Source: Devosia sp. (GTDB lineage Bacteria; Pseudomonadota; Alphaproteobacteria; Rhizobiales; Devosiaceae). Taken from it: a stretch of DNA of 64,000 nucleotides. Below the pieces are notes generated by a model. That model made no database searches. It was given only the letters and a program-made list of their open reading frames with translations, and was not told where the DNA came from. Positions 36,573 to 46,590 of this stretch are shown piece by piece (position 1 is the stretch's first letter; each line of letters opens with the position of its first letter). Location: contig JAQGJK010000023.1 of the NCBI GenBank assembly GCA_028290665.1, forward strand, positions 1 to 64,000, given 5' to 3'. The position numbers and the translations under genes are program-made.

Positions 36573-37922
36573 TCAGGCGGGGGGCATTGGTGCGGGCGTG
36601 CGGGGGGTGCTCGGGGCCATCATGGTGCCGCGGGTGGCCGTGGCGGTGACGGGGATGCGCCATTCGAACGCGTCGAGCTTGCCGGTAACCGGGGAGACTG
36701 GTTCCCATTCGTCGGCGGTAAGGCCATCGGCAGTCCACACCGGGTCGCGTGGGGCGCGGACGGCGCGCGACAGCCATTCGCGGGCCTTGCCCTGATCGGC
36801 GGTCTGGCCTTCCTCGATTTCGGCGAGCAGCAGGCAGACGGCCTGGGTCGGCTCGGCGGCCGAATAGCTGGCGAGCGCATTGCGGGCCAGCGGCCAGTCG
36901 AAGGCTTCGACGGCCGCGCGGGCGAGGACGATGGCGGCACTGCGATTGGGAGGCGGGGTGTCGATCAGTTCGCGGACCCGTTTCAGCCGGTCGGTGGTGG
37001 AACTGCCGGGCTGGGCGGCGGCATAGAGCGTCGCGATATCGGGGTGGGCACTGGCGCGCCAGACCCGGCGCAACAGGCTCATGGCTTTGCGGGCTTCGCC
37101 GCGATGGGAATGGATGCGGGCGGCGATCAAGGCGGCAGGCACGAAATCGGGTAGCAGCTTTAACGCCGTCAGCGCGTGTTCGAGCGCAGTGCCAGGATCG
37201 GTCGCTTCGCGTTCGCGGGCGATGGCGGTTTCGATGACGGCTTGTTTGCGCCGCTTTAGCGCCTTGCTTTCGCGTGATGGCGCCGGCTCGCCGGCGAGCA
37301 ATTTCAGCGCCTCGGTCCAGGCGCCGCGGCGGGTCAAATCGTCAAGCACGGCGGCGCTGGCCCAGCGGCTGGCCGGATCGAGCGCCGCGGCCTTCTGGGC
37401 AAAGGTCAACGCCGATTCGGCGCGGCCTTGCTGGCGGGCCTGTTCATAGAGGCCCGAGAGTGCGGCGAGCGCCGTTTTGCGGTCGGAAATCAGGGCGCGG
37501 TAATGCTCGCGGGCCGCGGGCATGTCGCCGAGCGCCAAATCGGCGCGGGCTTCGAGCAGCGCGGCCGCGGCGCTGCCATTGAGCCGGGTACGGGCATCGC
37601 GGGCGAGCAGTCGGGCGCGGGCCGGATCGCCGGCTTCGAGCGCGATGAACCCGTCGGATAGCGCCTCGACGCCTTGCAGGCGGCGCTGTTCGCGGTTGTA
37701 GCGGGCAAAATTGCGCGGGGCATTGAGGATGCGGCGAACCACTGACCACACGAGGATGACGATGGTCGCGACGCCGAAAAACAGGAACACCGCGGTGCCG
37801 ATGCGGGGCTGCACGGTGTAGCCGAAAGCTGAAATGGTGATGGCGCCGGGCAGGGAGATCAGCCAGACGATCAGCGCGCTGACCAGCAGGCTTACGACGA
37901 TCCAGGAGGCAAGTCGGATCAC
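36573..37922 (-). CDS. HemY-type heme biosynthesis-associated TPR membrane protein
   Basis: A 449-residue inner-membrane protein of the proteobacterial HemY (PF07219-type) family. Two N-terminal membrane helices (WIVVSLLVSALIVWLISLPGAI and TAVFLFFGVATIVILVWSVV) are followed by RNFARYNREQRRLQGVEALSDGFIALEAGDPARARLLARDA and a run of TPR helices. It is not the oxygen-dependent protoporphyrinogen oxidase also called HemY; the role in heme synthesis is unproven and may be scaffolding. It is last in the hemC-hemD-mitofilin-like-hemY unit, two bases after the previous gene. Confidence 0.9.
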   Translation of the reverse strand: MIRLASWIVVSLLVSALIVWLISLPGAITISAFGYTVQPRIGTAVFLFFGVATIVILVWSVVRRILNAPRNFARYNREQRRLQGVEALSDGFIALEAGDPARARLLARDARTRLNGSAAAALLEARADLALGDMPAAREHYRALISDRKTALAALSGLYEQARQQGRAESALTFAQKAAALDPASRWASAAVLDDLTRRGAWTEALKLLAGEPAPSRESKALKRRKQAVIETAIAREREATDPGTALEHALTALKLLPDFVPAALIAARIHSHRGEARKAMSLLRRVWRASAHPDIATLYAAAQPGSSTTDRLKRVRELIDTPPPNRSAAIVLARAAVEAFDWPLARNALASYSAAEPTQAVCLLLAEIEEGQTADQGKAREWLSRAVRAPRDPVWTADGLTADEWEPVSPVTGKLDAFEWRIPVTATATRGTMMAPSTPRTPAPMPPA

Positions 37923-37924
37923 GC

Positions 37925-39241
37925 TCAGCCCTCTTGGCGGACGGTTAGGCCGGCGCGGCGCAGTGCATCGAGAAAGGCCGTGGCGCTGGCCTGGGCGGCA
38001 ATCGCCGCGGGCAGGGTGCCGGCGGCCTGGCGCATCGGTGCGGGCAGGCGGTTGAACAGCGCATCGGCGGCAGCGAAATCGCGACGCGACACCGCGCCGA
38101 CGATCTGGGAAAGGATGGCATCGGGCGTGTCGCCGGCGATCTCGCCCACCGGACGCAGCGCCAACAGGCCACCGAGCCAGTCGAGCGTGCCCTGCTGCCA
38201 GCTGGCGTTGGTATCGGCGGGCCGCGCGGCGAGAATATCGGGGACGACCGAATTCAGCTGCGCCGCGATGGCTTCATGGGCGAGGAGCCCGTCTGCGGCC
38301 GACGCGGCGAGCGGTTCGGGGATTGGTACATCCGGCATCAAGGCCGAGAGGCTCACCAGTTCGGTGTCAAACGGTCGCCCATTGGCGAACGCGGCTTCGA
38401 GGCCGCTGAGCAGCAGGGGCATTTGCAGGGCGGCATTCATTTCAATGACTGGAGTGCCGGCGCGGGCCGCGAGATCGGCTTCGGCGGCATTCAGGCTCGC
38501 CTGCAATGCGGCGATCTCGGTGGTGAAATTGCCGGATGCGGTTTCAATAGTCGCGACGCGGTCGGCGAGGGCCGTCAGGTTCCGATCGGCCTCGGCAACC
38601 GCCTCGGTGAGTGCGGCGGTTTCATCGGGGGCAGCTTCTGTCGACAGCGCGGCGACCTCCGCCGACAGATCGGCGATCCGGGTCTCGATGGCGGTGAGGT
38701 CGGGGGCCGCGGTCGAAGTCGCCGGCAGTGCGTCGGCTGCGGTTTCCAACGCGGCAATGCGAGTTTCGAGGGCCGCGGTATCGGGCGCCTCGCCGAGCGT
38801 GCCGAGTTGGGTTTCCAGCGCGGTCAGTTGCTCTGCCTGCGCGGCGAGAGCCGGAGCATAATCGACGGCGGGCTCGGACCGCTCGGGCAATAGGTCGGCT
38901 AGGGCCAGCAGGTAAACCAGCAGCGCCCCGCCGAGCGCGCCGCCGGCGATGGCGACAGCGAGGCCGCCGGCCGACCGCATGACTGGTCGTGGCGTTGCCC
39001 GCGACTCGGCGGCCGACAGGCTTGGGGATTGGCGCAACGTTTCCTCGACGGTCATTTCGGGCGGCGGCGCTGGCGCCTGCTCGACAGGCTCAACCGTCTC
39101 GGGCGCTTGCGGCGGCTCGACGGCGGCGGCTGTTTCGACCTCAGGCGGAACCGGCTCGACCGTTGGCTGCGCCGATGGTACCGACCGGGCTTCGAGATCG
39201 ATCACCGGCGGCTTTACCGGCCCGGATTTGCGTTCAGCCAT
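37925..39241 (-). CDS. Mitofilin-like (COG4223) membrane protein
   Basis: A 438-residue protein with a proline/glutamate-rich cytoplasmic N-terminus (about residues 1-95), one transmembrane helix (SAGGLAVAIAGGALGGALLVYLLALADLL, about 90-118), a long periplasmic coiled coil of about 150 residues built of AALETR-type heptads, and a C-terminal helical domain. This is the alphaproteobacterial Mic60/mitofilin-like layout, found between hemD and hemY in many members; such proteins can shape intracytoplasmic membranes. Low-complexity Ala/Glu content inflates similarity, so the call rests on both layout and gene order. Confidence 0.85.
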   Translation of the reverse strand: MAERKSGPVKPPVIDLEARSVPSAQPTVEPVPPEVETAAAVEPPQAPETVEPVEQAPAPPPEMTVEETLRQSPSLSAAESRATPRPVMRSAGGLAVAIAGGALGGALLVYLLALADLLPERSEPAVDYAPALAAQAEQLTALETQLGTLGEAPDTAALETRIAALETAADALPATSTAAPDLTAIETRIADLSAEVAALSTEAAPDETAALTEAVAEADRNLTALADRVATIETASGNFTTEIAALQASLNAAEADLAARAGTPVIEMNAALQMPLLLSGLEAAFANGRPFDTELVSLSALMPDVPIPEPLAASAADGLLAHEAIAAQLNSVVPDILAARPADTNASWQQGTLDWLGGLLALRPVGEIAGDTPDAILSQIVGAVSRRDFAAADALFNRLPAPMRQAAGTLPAAIAAQASATAFLDALRRAGLTVRQEG

Positions 39242-39268
39242 GGGACATCCTCGCTGCCCGTTCCGTTA

Positions 39269-39997
39269 TCATGCACCGGGCTCCCGCGCAAAAGCGAGGG
39301 CCAGGGCCAGCATCGCCGCCTCGGACGGATGATCGGCCAGCCCGACCCGAACAAAGTGGGTCGCGACCAGCGGTTCCGCAACCTGTTCGGAAAGACACAG
39401 CACCCCAAGCCGGGTTTTCGCCGGTCGATCCAGCCGGTCGGCTACGAGCCCGCAAAACGCGGCGGCAGTGCGGCGGGAATAAAACAGCGCGGCGCCGATG
39501 CTGCCATCGGCAAGCTCGGCAACTATGTCCGCCGGGAGGGCGTTGGCGGCGCACATGCGGTAAATCCGTGCCGTGACCGCCATGACGCCAAACGGGGCGA
39601 GGGAGCGCGCTAGATCGGCGGATTGCTCCTCGGCGGCGGGGTAAAAGATCGGGCCGGTCAGGCCGGCATGGGCCAATTGGTCGATGAGGGCAGTGACGGT
39701 GCCGCCGGTACTGGTCACGGTGATAAAGCCGGCATCGCGGGCGGCGGTAGCGGTGCGCTCGCCGACGGCAAACACCGGAACGGCGCGAAAGCTGTCCAGC
39801 ACGCCACGTTCGGCCAGCGACAGCAACGCATTGGCGCTGGTCAAGGCGAGAGCGGCAAAGCCCGCCGGGTCCGGCAGGCCGACCGACAGGGTTTCCCGGA
39901 TCAGCAACGGCGCGATGACCGCCTCGATGCCAAGCCCGGCAAGCCGGCCGGCAGTCGCCGTGGCGTCGGGTTCGGGTCGTGTCACCAGCATCCGCAT
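39269..39997 (-). CDS. hemD: Uroporphyrinogen-III synthase
   Basis: HemD closes and isomerises hydroxymethylbilane to uroporphyrinogen III. The 242-residue product starts MRMLVTRPEPDATATAGRLAGLG, has LTSANALLSL near residues 57-66, PVFAVGERTATAARDAGF near 79-96, and FYSRRTAAAFCGL near 182-194; the family is conserved mainly in these patches. ATG at 39997 (or 39991) lies five bases after the hemC stop, so the two heme genes are coupled. Confidence 0.9.
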   Translation of the reverse strand: MRMLVTRPEPDATATAGRLAGLGIEAVIAPLLIRETLSVGLPDPAGFAALALTSANALLSLAERGVLDSFRAVPVFAVGERTATAARDAGFITVTSTGGTVTALIDQLAHAGLTGPIFYPAAEEQSADLARSLAPFGVMAVTARIYRMCAANALPADIVAELADGSIGAALFYSRRTAAAFCGLVADRLDRPAKTRLGVLCLSEQVAEPLVATHFVRVGLADHPSEAAMLALALAFAREPGA

Positions 39998-40002
39998 CGG
40001 CG

Positions 40003-40941
40003 TTAGTGGTCGAGCAGCGTCAGGAAGCGCTCGCCGGCCATGTCGCGTAGCGCCCGGCCGAGTTCGGCACCGAGTGTTTCGGCATGCTGCGTCGGGGCGC
40101 TCAGCGTCGTCTCCCAGCACTGCTTGCCGTCGGGGGTTAGGATCTGGCCGGTGAGGGTCAGCGTGTCATCGACGATCTCGCTCAAGGCGCCGATCGGCGT
40201 CCGGCAGGAGCCATCGAGTTCGCGCAGCATGGCCCGTTCGGCGATAACGGCAATGTGGGTCGCGGGGTGATCGAGCCGGGCAATGGCATGCTGGGTCCAG
40301 CTGTCCTCGGCGCGGCATTGCAGCGCCACGGCCCCTTGCGCAGGAGCCGGCGGAAAATTTTTCGGATCGAGCAGGGCCGTCGCCGTTTCCGGATGACCGA
40401 GGCGATTGAGCCCGGCCATCGCCAGCAGCGTCGCATCGGCGATGCCGTCGGCGAGCTTCCGCAACCGGGTTTCAACATTGCCGCGGAATGGCACGATGGT
40501 GAGGTCGGGCCGGTAGCGCAGCATCTGGGCGGCCCGCCGGATCGAGGAAGTGCCGAATTTCGCGCCGCGAAACAGGTGATCAAGGTTAGGCGCACGAAGC
40601 GAGACGAAGGCGTCGCGGACGTCCTCGCGTTCAAGGAACACCGGCAGCACCAGCCCATAGGGCAGCACGGTCTCGACATCCTTGCCCGAGTGCACGCCGA
40701 CATCGATCGCCCCGTCGAATAGGGCGATTTCGATTTCCTTGGTGAACAACCCCTTGCCGCCGACCTCGGATAACGGCACGTCCTTCAGCCGATCGCCGCT
40801 AGTGCTGATGACTTTTATCGCGATGGCGGCTGGAGCGACGTCGTGCAAGGCGGCGAGGGCCGCCTGCACCAGGTGCGCCTGCGCCAGCGCCAACGGCGAG
40901 CCGCGGGTGCCGAGCGTCAGAAACGGGGCCGAGGTTTGCAT
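40003..40941 (-). CDS. hemC: Porphobilinogen deaminase (hydroxymethylbilane synthase)
   Basis: HemC joins four porphobilinogens on a dipyrromethane cofactor. The 312-residue protein has [16 protein letters not shown] near residues 10-25, [27 protein letters not shown], the catalytic Asp region [53 protein letters not shown] and [11 protein letters not shown] with the cofactor-binding cysteine. In the catalytic region the usual small or hydrophobic residue and Pro (HSxKDxPT) are Gly and Glu; the essential Lys and Asp remain. It is divergent from tsaD. Confidence 0.96.
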   Translation of the reverse strand: MQTSAPFLTLGTRGSPLALAQAHLVQAALAALHDVAPAAIAIKVISTSGDRLKDVPLSEVGGKGLFTKEIEIALFDGAIDVGVHSGKDVETVLPYGLVLPVFLEREDVRDAFVSLRAPNLDHLFRGAKFGTSSIRRAAQMLRYRPDLTIVPFRGNVETRLRKLADGIADATLLAMAGLNRLGHPETATALLDPKNFPPAPAQGAVALQCRAEDSWTQHAIARLDHPATHIAVIAERAMLRELDGSCRTPIGALSEIVDDTLTLTGQILTPDGKQCWETTLSAPTQHAETLGAELGRALRDMAGERFLTLLDH

Positions 40942-41014
40942 TGCGTATCCGTCCTGTTGTAGGCCACGCCCACGCGGGAAATCGTCGAAAGAAATTGGGA
41001 TTAGACCACTCGCC

Positions 41015-42106
41015 ATGGCCCGGCAAGCAACGACGACACGGCAGATTACCATTCTCGGCATCGAGACCAGCTGCGACGAAACCGCCGCGGCGGTGGTGAC
41101 ACGGCTAGCCGATGGCCGTGGCACGATCCGCTCCAACATCGTCCGCTCGCAGATCGAGGAACACGCCGCCTTTGGTGGCGTGGTGCCGGAACTTGCGGCG
41201 CGGGCCCATGTCGAACATCTCGACGGCATTATTTTGCGGGCCCTCGCCGAGTCGGGCCTTAACTGGAGCGGCATCGATGCCATCGCGGCGACGGCGGGGC
41301 CGGGGTTGATTGGGGGCGTGCTGGTCGGGTTGACGACGGCCAAGGCAGTGGCGGCGGCGCTCGGCAAACCGCTGCTGGCGGTCAACCACCTCGAGGGCCA
41401 TGCGCTGACGGCGCGGTTGACCGATGGCGTGGCGTTTCCCTATCTCATGTTGCTGGTGTCCGGCGGGCACTCGCAATTCGTGCTGGTACGCGGCGTCGGC
41501 GATTACCAGCGCTGGGGCACAACCATCGACGATGCGCTGGGTGAAGCCTTCGACAAGGTCGCAAAGCTGCTGGGTCTCGCCAATCCCGGTGGGCCGCAGG
41601 TCGAACGGCTGGCACGCTCCGGCGATTCGAAGCGTTTCGCCTTCCCCCGGCCGCTGCTGCGCGAGGCGCGGCTCGATTTTTCATTCTCCGGGCTGAAGAC
41701 CGCCGTGCGGCTGGCGGCCGAAGCCATCGCGCCGCTGACCGAGCGGGAGGTGGCCGATATCTGCGCCTCGTTCCAGGCGGCGGTGGCTGAGGTAGTCGCC
41801 GTCCGTTCCGCCTCGGCGCTCCAGCGGTTCAAGGCGGATCTGCCGGGCGTGTCGCCAGTGCTGGTGGTCGCCGGGGGCGTTGCCGCCAACCGCACCATCG
41901 GCGCGGCACTGCTCGAAGTGGCAAAAACAGCCAATGCACAATTGATCGTGCCGCCGCCGGCGTTGTGTACCGATAATGGCGCGATGATCGCCTGGGCCGG
42001 GGCGGAACGCTTCGCCTTGGGCGCGGTTGACAGCTTGTCGTTTGCCGCAAGACCACGCTGGCCGCTCGATCTGGCCGATATGAGGATTGCCGACCATGGC
42101 CCTTGA
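41015..42106 (+). CDS. tsaD: tRNA threonylcarbamoyladenosine transferase TsaD
   Basis: TsaD transfers the threonylcarbamoyl group to A37 of ANN-decoding tRNAs together with TsaB and TsaE. The 363-residue protein has the ASKHA-fold start [54 protein letters not shown], the metal-binding HLEGH near residue 129, [13 protein letters not shown], and [11 protein letters not shown] near the end. ATG at 41015 is the family start. The frame overlaps gpsA by 11 bp, and it is divergent from hemC across 73 bp. Confidence 0.97.
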   Translation: MARQATTTRQITILGIETSCDETAAAVVTRLADGRGTIRSNIVRSQIEEHAAFGGVVPELAARAHVEHLDGIILRALAESGLNWSGIDAIAATAGPGLIGGVLVGLTTAKAVAAALGKPLLAVNHLEGHALTARLTDGVAFPYLMLLVSGGHSQFVLVRGVGDYQRWGTTIDDALGEAFDKVAKLLGLANPGGPQVERLARSGDSKRFAFPRPLLREARLDFSFSGLKTAVRLAAEAIAPLTEREVADICASFQAAVAEVVAVRSASALQRFKADLPGVSPVLVVAGGVAANRTIGAALLEVAKTANAQLIVPPPALCTDNGAMIAWAGAERFALGAVDSLSFAARPRWPLDLADMRIADHGP

Positions 42107-43085
42107 AACCTTTGCCGTGATTGGCGCCGGGGCCTGGGGTACCGCGCTGGCGCAGGCCGCTGCCGCTGCGGGGCGGACAGTGACGCTGGTGGCGCGCGAC
42201 GCGGGCGTCGTCGAGGAGATCAACAGCGAGCGGCGCAACCCGATCTATCTCAAATCGGTGATGCTGGCTGACAGCATCCATGCGGCGGTCAGCCTGTCTG
42301 CGTCCGTCGATGTGATCATTCTCGCGGTGCCGGCGCAGGCCAGCCGCGACGCGCTGCTGCGCCATGGCGCCGCGGCATTCGCCGGCAAGCCGGTCATTCT
42401 CTCGGCCAAGGGCCTCGAGGCCGGGACGCTGAAACGGCAGAGCGAAATCCTCGCCGAAACTGCGCCCGACGCCATCCCCTATGTGCTGTCCGGCCCGAGT
42501 TTTGCCGCTGATGTCGCCATCGGGCGGCCGACTGCGGTGACTTTGGCTGGCGACGATGCCAGCGACACCTCCGATCTCGCGGCGGCACTCGCTGGCCCGG
42601 CATTGCGGCCCTATGCGGCCGATGACCGGATCGGCGTCGAACTCGCCGGCGCGCTGAAGAACGTCTATGCGCTGGCCGCCGGAGCGGTGGAGGGCGCGGG
42701 GCTCGGCGCCTCGGCCCGCTCGGCGCTGATCGCCCGGGCCTTCGCCGAAATGAGCCGGCTGGTGGTGGCGATGGGCGGCTCGGCCTCGACCCTTATTGGG
42801 TTGGCGGGGCTTGGCGATTTGACGCTGTCGTGCACCTCGCACCAATCGCGCAATTACCAGTTCGGCCTCGCCCTCGGTCGCGGCGGCAGTGTCGATAAAG
42901 TCCGGGCGGCGGGGGCGATGCTGGCCGAAGGCGTCGCCACTGCGCCGGTGGCGCTGGCGCTGGCGAAATCGCTCGGCGTCGATGCGCCGCTGGTCGGGGC
43001 AGTCAATCAATTGCTCGACGGCACAGTGGCGATCGCCGATATCGTCGCCGCGTTGATGACGCGACCGTTGCGGCGCGAGGCCTGA
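42096..43085 (+). CDS. gpsA: Glycerol-3-phosphate dehydrogenase [NAD(P)+]
   Basis: GpsA reduces dihydroxyacetone phosphate to sn-glycerol-3-phosphate for phospholipid synthesis. The 329 residues open with the dinucleotide-binding [15 protein letters not shown]. Other blocks are [57 protein letters not shown] with the catalytic Lys, and [26 protein letters not shown] at 42096 overlaps the end of tsaD by 11 bp, so the two are probably translated from one mRNA. Confidence 0.97.
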   Translation: MALETFAVIGAGAWGTALAQAAAAAGRTVTLVARDAGVVEEINSERRNPIYLKSVMLADSIHAAVSLSASVDVIILAVPAQASRDALLRHGAAAFAGKPVILSAKGLEAGTLKRQSEILAETAPDAIPYVLSGPSFAADVAIGRPTAVTLAGDDASDTSDLAAALAGPALRPYAADDRIGVELAGALKNVYALAAGAVEGAGLGASARSALIARAFAEMSRLVVAMGGSASTLIGLAGLGDLTLSCTSHQSRNYQFGLALGRGGSVDKVRAAGAMLAEGVATAPVALALAKSLGVDAPLVGAVNQLLDGTVAIADIVAALMTRPLRREA

Positions 43086-43154
43086 GTATCGAGGCCTTGT
43101 CAGTCCCGGGACGTCACCGCATAGTCGCGCCAGATTCCGGGAGGGAACACCACC

Positions 43155-43445
43155 ATGCTTTTCGCCTTTGTCGGCTATGACAAGCCCAACGGCCTCGCGC
43201 ACCGCATGGAAGTGCGGCCCGAGCACCTCAAGCATCTCGATACGCTTGGCGACAAGCTGATCCTCGCCGGCCCGTTTCTCGACGACAAGGGCGACATGAA
43301 TGGCTCCTTCATGGTCATCGAAGCCGAAAGTCTCGACGCAGCCAAAGGCCTGTATGGCAGCGACCCGTTCGTGCGCGAAGGCGTGTTCGCCAGCTTCGAA
43401 GTGCGGCCGTGGAAGCTCGGCGTCAACAACACCAAGGCCGGCTAA
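43155..43445 (+). CDS. YciI family protein
   Basis: A 96-residue YciI-like (YCII, PF03795-type) dimeric alpha/beta-barrel protein. Typical features are GLAHRMEVRPEHLKHLDTLGDKLILAGPFLDDKGDMNGSFMVIEAESLDAAKGLYGSDPFVREGVFASFEVRPW, with the conserved His in MEVRPEHLKHL and the Asp of DPFVREGVF that suggest an active site. The reaction is unknown. GGGAGG lies just before the ATG, and an EVE-domain gene follows four bases after its stop, the usual gpsA-yciI-EVE neighbourhood of this lineage. Confidence 0.9.
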   Translation: MLFAFVGYDKPNGLAHRMEVRPEHLKHLDTLGDKLILAGPFLDDKGDMNGSFMVIEAESLDAAKGLYGSDPFVREGVFASFEVRPWKLGVNNTKAG

Positions 43446-43449
43446 GCCG

Positions 43450-43872
43450 ATGGCCTATTGGCTGCTGAAATCCGAGCCGGACGTGTTTTCGTGGGACGAC
43501 ATGGCGCGGAAGGGCAAGCCCGAGCAGTGGCACGGCATCCGCAATTACGCCGCCCGCAACAACATGCGGGCGATGCAACTCGGCGACGAGGGATTTTTCT
43601 ACCATTCGGTGACCGGCAAGGCCGTCATGGGGATCGTTACGGTGTGCGCCCTGGCGCATCCGGATTCGACCGCCGAGCTCAAGGACGGCAAAATTGTCTG
43701 GGAATGCGTCGATGTCGAAGCCGGCAAGGGGTTGCCGAAGCCCGTCGGCATCGAAGCGATCAAAGCCGAACCGCGACTTGAAAAGATGGTCCTGATCAAC
43801 AATTCGCGCCTCTCGGTCCAGCCGGTCACGCCCGAGGAGTGGGCATTGGTGTGCGAGATGGGCGGGCTGTGA
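43450..43872 (+). CDS. EVE domain-containing protein (thymocyte nuclear protein 1-like)
   Basis: A 140-residue EVE/PUA-like protein. MAYWLLKSEPDVFSWDDMARKGKPEQWHGIRNYAARNNMRAMQLGDEGFFYHS is the family opening, with the aromatic Trp and Tyr that build a modified-base pocket; the domain ends LSVQPVTPEEWALVCEMGGL. EVE proteins read modified bases in DNA or tRNA, but the target here is unknown. It follows the YciI gene by four bases. Confidence 0.92.
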   Translation: MAYWLLKSEPDVFSWDDMARKGKPEQWHGIRNYAARNNMRAMQLGDEGFFYHSVTGKAVMGIVTVCALAHPDSTAELKDGKIVWECVDVEAGKGLPKPVGIEAIKAEPRLEKMVLINNSRLSVQPVTPEEWALVCEMGGL

Positions 43873-43931
43873 GCCAATCGACGCGGTGACTGGTCGCCAC
43901 TCTCGTTGGCCGGCTGACAGTATCTCAGCAG

Positions 43932-44165
43932 TCAGAAGTCGCTGGTTAGCCCCTTGATTTCCCAATCGCCATAGCGGGCGGGGTCGAGGCCGCCGCGGCC
44001 TTGTTGTTCGCCGAACGGTTTGGCCTTGCGGTCGATTTCGGCGCGGCGGGCGGCGGCTTCGGCAAGGGCTCGCTTGGCGGCATCGCTGAGCGGGCGCGCC
44101 GGATCGGGCGCTGGCGAAGTCGCTTGGTCGGCAGTCGCTGGGGCTGAGATCGGATCGTCGTGCAT
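43932..44165 (-). CDS. DUF1674 (SDHAF4-like) small protein
   Basis: A 77-residue protein ending in the diagnostic DUF1674 tail: KPFGEQQGRGGLDPARYGDWEIKGLTSDF. Its eukaryotic relative SDHAF4 (Sdh8) helps assemble the flavoprotein of succinate dehydrogenase, and that role is inferred for bacteria. The N-terminal half is Ala/Pro-rich and poorly conserved. ATG at 44165 is chosen; a longer frame exists but would overlap the htpX leader. It is divergent from htpX across 92 bp. Confidence 0.85.
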   Translation of the reverse strand: MHDDPISAPATADQATSPAPDPARPLSDAAKRALAEAAARRAEIDRKAKPFGEQQGRGGLDPARYGDWEIKGLTSDF

Positions 44166-44257
44166 TACGGTTTGCTCACCTGAGCTTGCGGGGAACGCTG
44201 GCGCTCCCCATCTTTTTGGTGTTGCAGGCTCCTCGTTGAGGTCACCCACAGGGACAC

Positions 44258-45238
44258 ATGCTTAATTTCGTCAAGACCAGCGTACTTCTCGCCGCGCTCA
44301 CCGGCATTTTCATGGCGGTCGGTTATCTTATCGGCGGCACCAGCGGCATGGCTATCGCCTTCGTCGTCGCCGCTGGGATGAACCTGATCGGCTACTGGAA
44401 TTCCGATAAACTGGTGCTGGCGGCGCAGGGTGCCCGCGAAGTTGGCCCGGCCAATGCACCGGATCTCCATCGGATGGTGGCGGGGCTGGCGCAGCGCGCC
44501 GGCATTCCGATGCCGAAAGTCTATGTGATCGACAGCGACCAACCCAATGCCTTTGCCACCGGCCGCAATCCCGCCAACGCCGCGGTTGCGGTCTCGACCG
44601 GGTTGCTGGCCCGGCTCGAAGGCCGGGAAGTCGCCGGCGTGGTCGCCCACGAACTCGCCCATATCCGCAACCACGACACGCTGGTGATGACGCTGACGGC
44701 GACGCTCGCCGGGGCGATTTCGATGATCGCACAGTTCGGGCTGTTTTTCGGCGGTGGCAACAGCCGCAACAATCCGCTGGGACTGGTCGGCACGCTGCTG
44801 ACGATGTTCCTCGCGCCGGTCGCCGCCATGCTGGTGCAGATGGCTGTTAGCCGGACCCGCGAATATCAGGCGGATCGGGACGGTGCAGAAATCTCCGGCG
44901 ATCCGTTGGCGCTGGCTTCGGCGCTCGGCAAGATTTCGCAGCGCAGTCAACGCGAGGTCAATGTCGCCGCCGAACGCAATCCGGCGATGGCGCATCTCTA
45001 CATCGTCAATCCGCTCAGCGGGCAGCGAATGGATAATCTGTTCTCGACCCATCCCGATGTCGCCAACCGGATCGGAGCTCTCCAGAAACTCGCGGGCGAC
45101 ATGGGCGTCGGCCGGCCCGTGCGGCAGAGCGCCTCGCGTGTCGCCGCCCCTCAATCGCCGGTTACCAGCGCCGGCTGGCGGGTGCCGCAAACTGGTGGTA
45201 CCGACAGGCCGACGCAATCGCGCGGACCATGGGGATAG
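44258..45238 (+). CDS. htpX: Protease HtpX homolog
   Basis: HtpX is an inner-membrane zinc metalloprotease for quality control of membrane proteins. The 326-residue protein has two N-terminal helices ([35 protein letters not shown]), the zinc motif HELAHIRN near residues 131-138, two more helices ([21 protein letters not shown] and [21 protein letters not shown]), and the third zinc ligand in [15 protein letters not shown] at 44258; rsmB starts eight bases after the stop. Confidence 0.96.
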   Translation: MLNFVKTSVLLAALTGIFMAVGYLIGGTSGMAIAFVVAAGMNLIGYWNSDKLVLAAQGAREVGPANAPDLHRMVAGLAQRAGIPMPKVYVIDSDQPNAFATGRNPANAAVAVSTGLLARLEGREVAGVVAHELAHIRNHDTLVMTLTATLAGAISMIAQFGLFFGGGNSRNNPLGLVGTLLTMFLAPVAAMLVQMAVSRTREYQADRDGAEISGDPLALASALGKISQRSQREVNVAAERNPAMAHLYIVNPLSGQRMDNLFSTHPDVANRIGALQKLAGDMGVGRPVRQSASRVAAPQSPVTSAGWRVPQTGGTDRPTQSRGPWG

Positions 45239-45245
45239 GCGGCGC

Positions 45246-46559
45246 TTGAAAGCCAGTGCACAACCGGCGGGCCTCGCGGTCCGCCTTGCTGCTACCGAAC
45301 GTCTCGCTGCCGTCATGGGCGGCGAGATTTTTTCGCCGTTCACCGCTGGAAGCATTCCCGATGGCGCCGATCGGGCACTGGCCAACCGGCTGGTGACCAC
45401 GGCGCTCAGGCGTTCCGGGCATCTCGATCTGGTCATCAAGGCGCTGCTCGAACGCGGCTTGCCCAAGAAATCCGGCTCGTTCGAGGCGGCGCTGCGGATC
45501 GGGCTGGCGCAATTGCTGTTCCTGCCCGATCTTGGCGAACACAGTGCGCTGTTCCTTGCCGTCGAGCAGCTCAAGCGCGACCCAAAGGCCGCTCACGTGG
45601 CCAAGCTCGCCAATGCCGTATTGCGGCGGGCGCAGGCCGAGGCGGAACGGTTTCGCTCCCTGCCGCGGCTGGCGCTGATCCCCGAAACCCTCGGTCCGAA
45701 ATGGCTGGCCGCTTATGGCGAGCCGGCGCTGGTCGGGTTCGTCGAGGCCCTGCTGGCCGGCGCCCCGCTCGATTTGACGCTGAAGGATGCCGATCCCGAG
45801 CTGATCGCGGCGCTGGGCGGCGAGCTGGTCGCGGCCGATACGGTGCGCGTCGCCGATCGGGATCGTTCGGTCGAGGCGCTGCCGGGTTTTGCCGAGGGCC
45901 AATGGTGGGTGCAGGATGCCGCCGCGGCGATTCCGGCGCGGCTGATCGGCTTGCCGGTGGGCGCTCGCGTGCTCGATCTCTGCGCCGCCCCCGGCGGCAA
46001 GACGGCGCAATTGCTCAAGGCCGGCTATCGGGTCACGGCGCTCGACAGCGATGCCGATCGTCTGGCGCGGTTGCGGGTCAATCTCGCCCGTCTCGGCATG
46101 ACCGCCGAAATCGTCCATGCCGACGCCGAAACCTATCAGCCGACCGAACTGTTCGATGCCGTGCTGCTCGATGCACCCTGTTCGGCGACGGGCACTTTTC
46201 GGCGGCACCCCGAAGTGCTGATCAATCGTGGGGCGGCGACGGTCGGTGGCCGGATTGCCCTGCAGCGCCGGTTGCTGAAGCAGGCCGCGGCCGATCTCAC
46301 TCCGGGCGGAGTGTTGATCTACTGCGTCTGTTCGCTCGAACCGGAGGAGGGCGAGCGGCAGGCGCGCTGGGCCGCGGCGACTGATTTAGGGCTCGAACGC
46401 GATGTTATTGCGGATGACGAAGCAGGCGTCTATGCCGGATCGATCGATGCCGATGGCGCTATCCGGACGCATCCGGCCTCGAAACTGCCGGTTACCGGCG
46501 GCATGGACGGGTTTTACGTGGCGCGCTTCCGCAAGCGTGCCGAAGTAGTGAACGAGTAG
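45246..46559 (+). CDS. RsmB/NOP-family class I SAM-dependent RNA methyltransferase
   Basis: A 437-residue protein resembling 16S rRNA (cytosine-967-C5) methyltransferase RsmB/Sun. An N-terminal NusB-like helical domain (SFEAALRIGLAQLLFLPD, ALFLAVEQLKRDP) is followed by the SAM motif LDLCAAPGGKTAQLL near residues 243-257, LLDAPCSATGTFRRHPEV with the catalytic Cys, and CVCSLEPEEGE with the second Cys. Sequence is the alphaproteobacterial subtype, so the target base is inferred. TTG at 45246 is taken after GGGGATAGGCGG; a heparinase-like gene follows. Confidence 0.9.
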   Translation: MKASAQPAGLAVRLAATERLAAVMGGEIFSPFTAGSIPDGADRALANRLVTTALRRSGHLDLVIKALLERGLPKKSGSFEAALRIGLAQLLFLPDLGEHSALFLAVEQLKRDPKAAHVAKLANAVLRRAQAEAERFRSLPRLALIPETLGPKWLAAYGEPALVGFVEALLAGAPLDLTLKDADPELIAALGGELVAADTVRVADRDRSVEALPGFAEGQWWVQDAAAAIPARLIGLPVGARVLDLCAAPGGKTAQLLKAGYRVTALDSDADRLARLRVNLARLGMTAEIVHADAETYQPTELFDAVLLDAPCSATGTFRRHPEVLINRGAATVGGRIALQRRLLKQAAADLTPGGVLIYCVCSLEPEEGERQARWAAATDLGLERDVIADDEAGVYAGSIDADGAIRTHPASKLPVTGGMDGFYVARFRKRAEVVNE

Positions 46560-46590
46560 ACTAACCGGCTGCACAGCCGCGGGGGACAGT

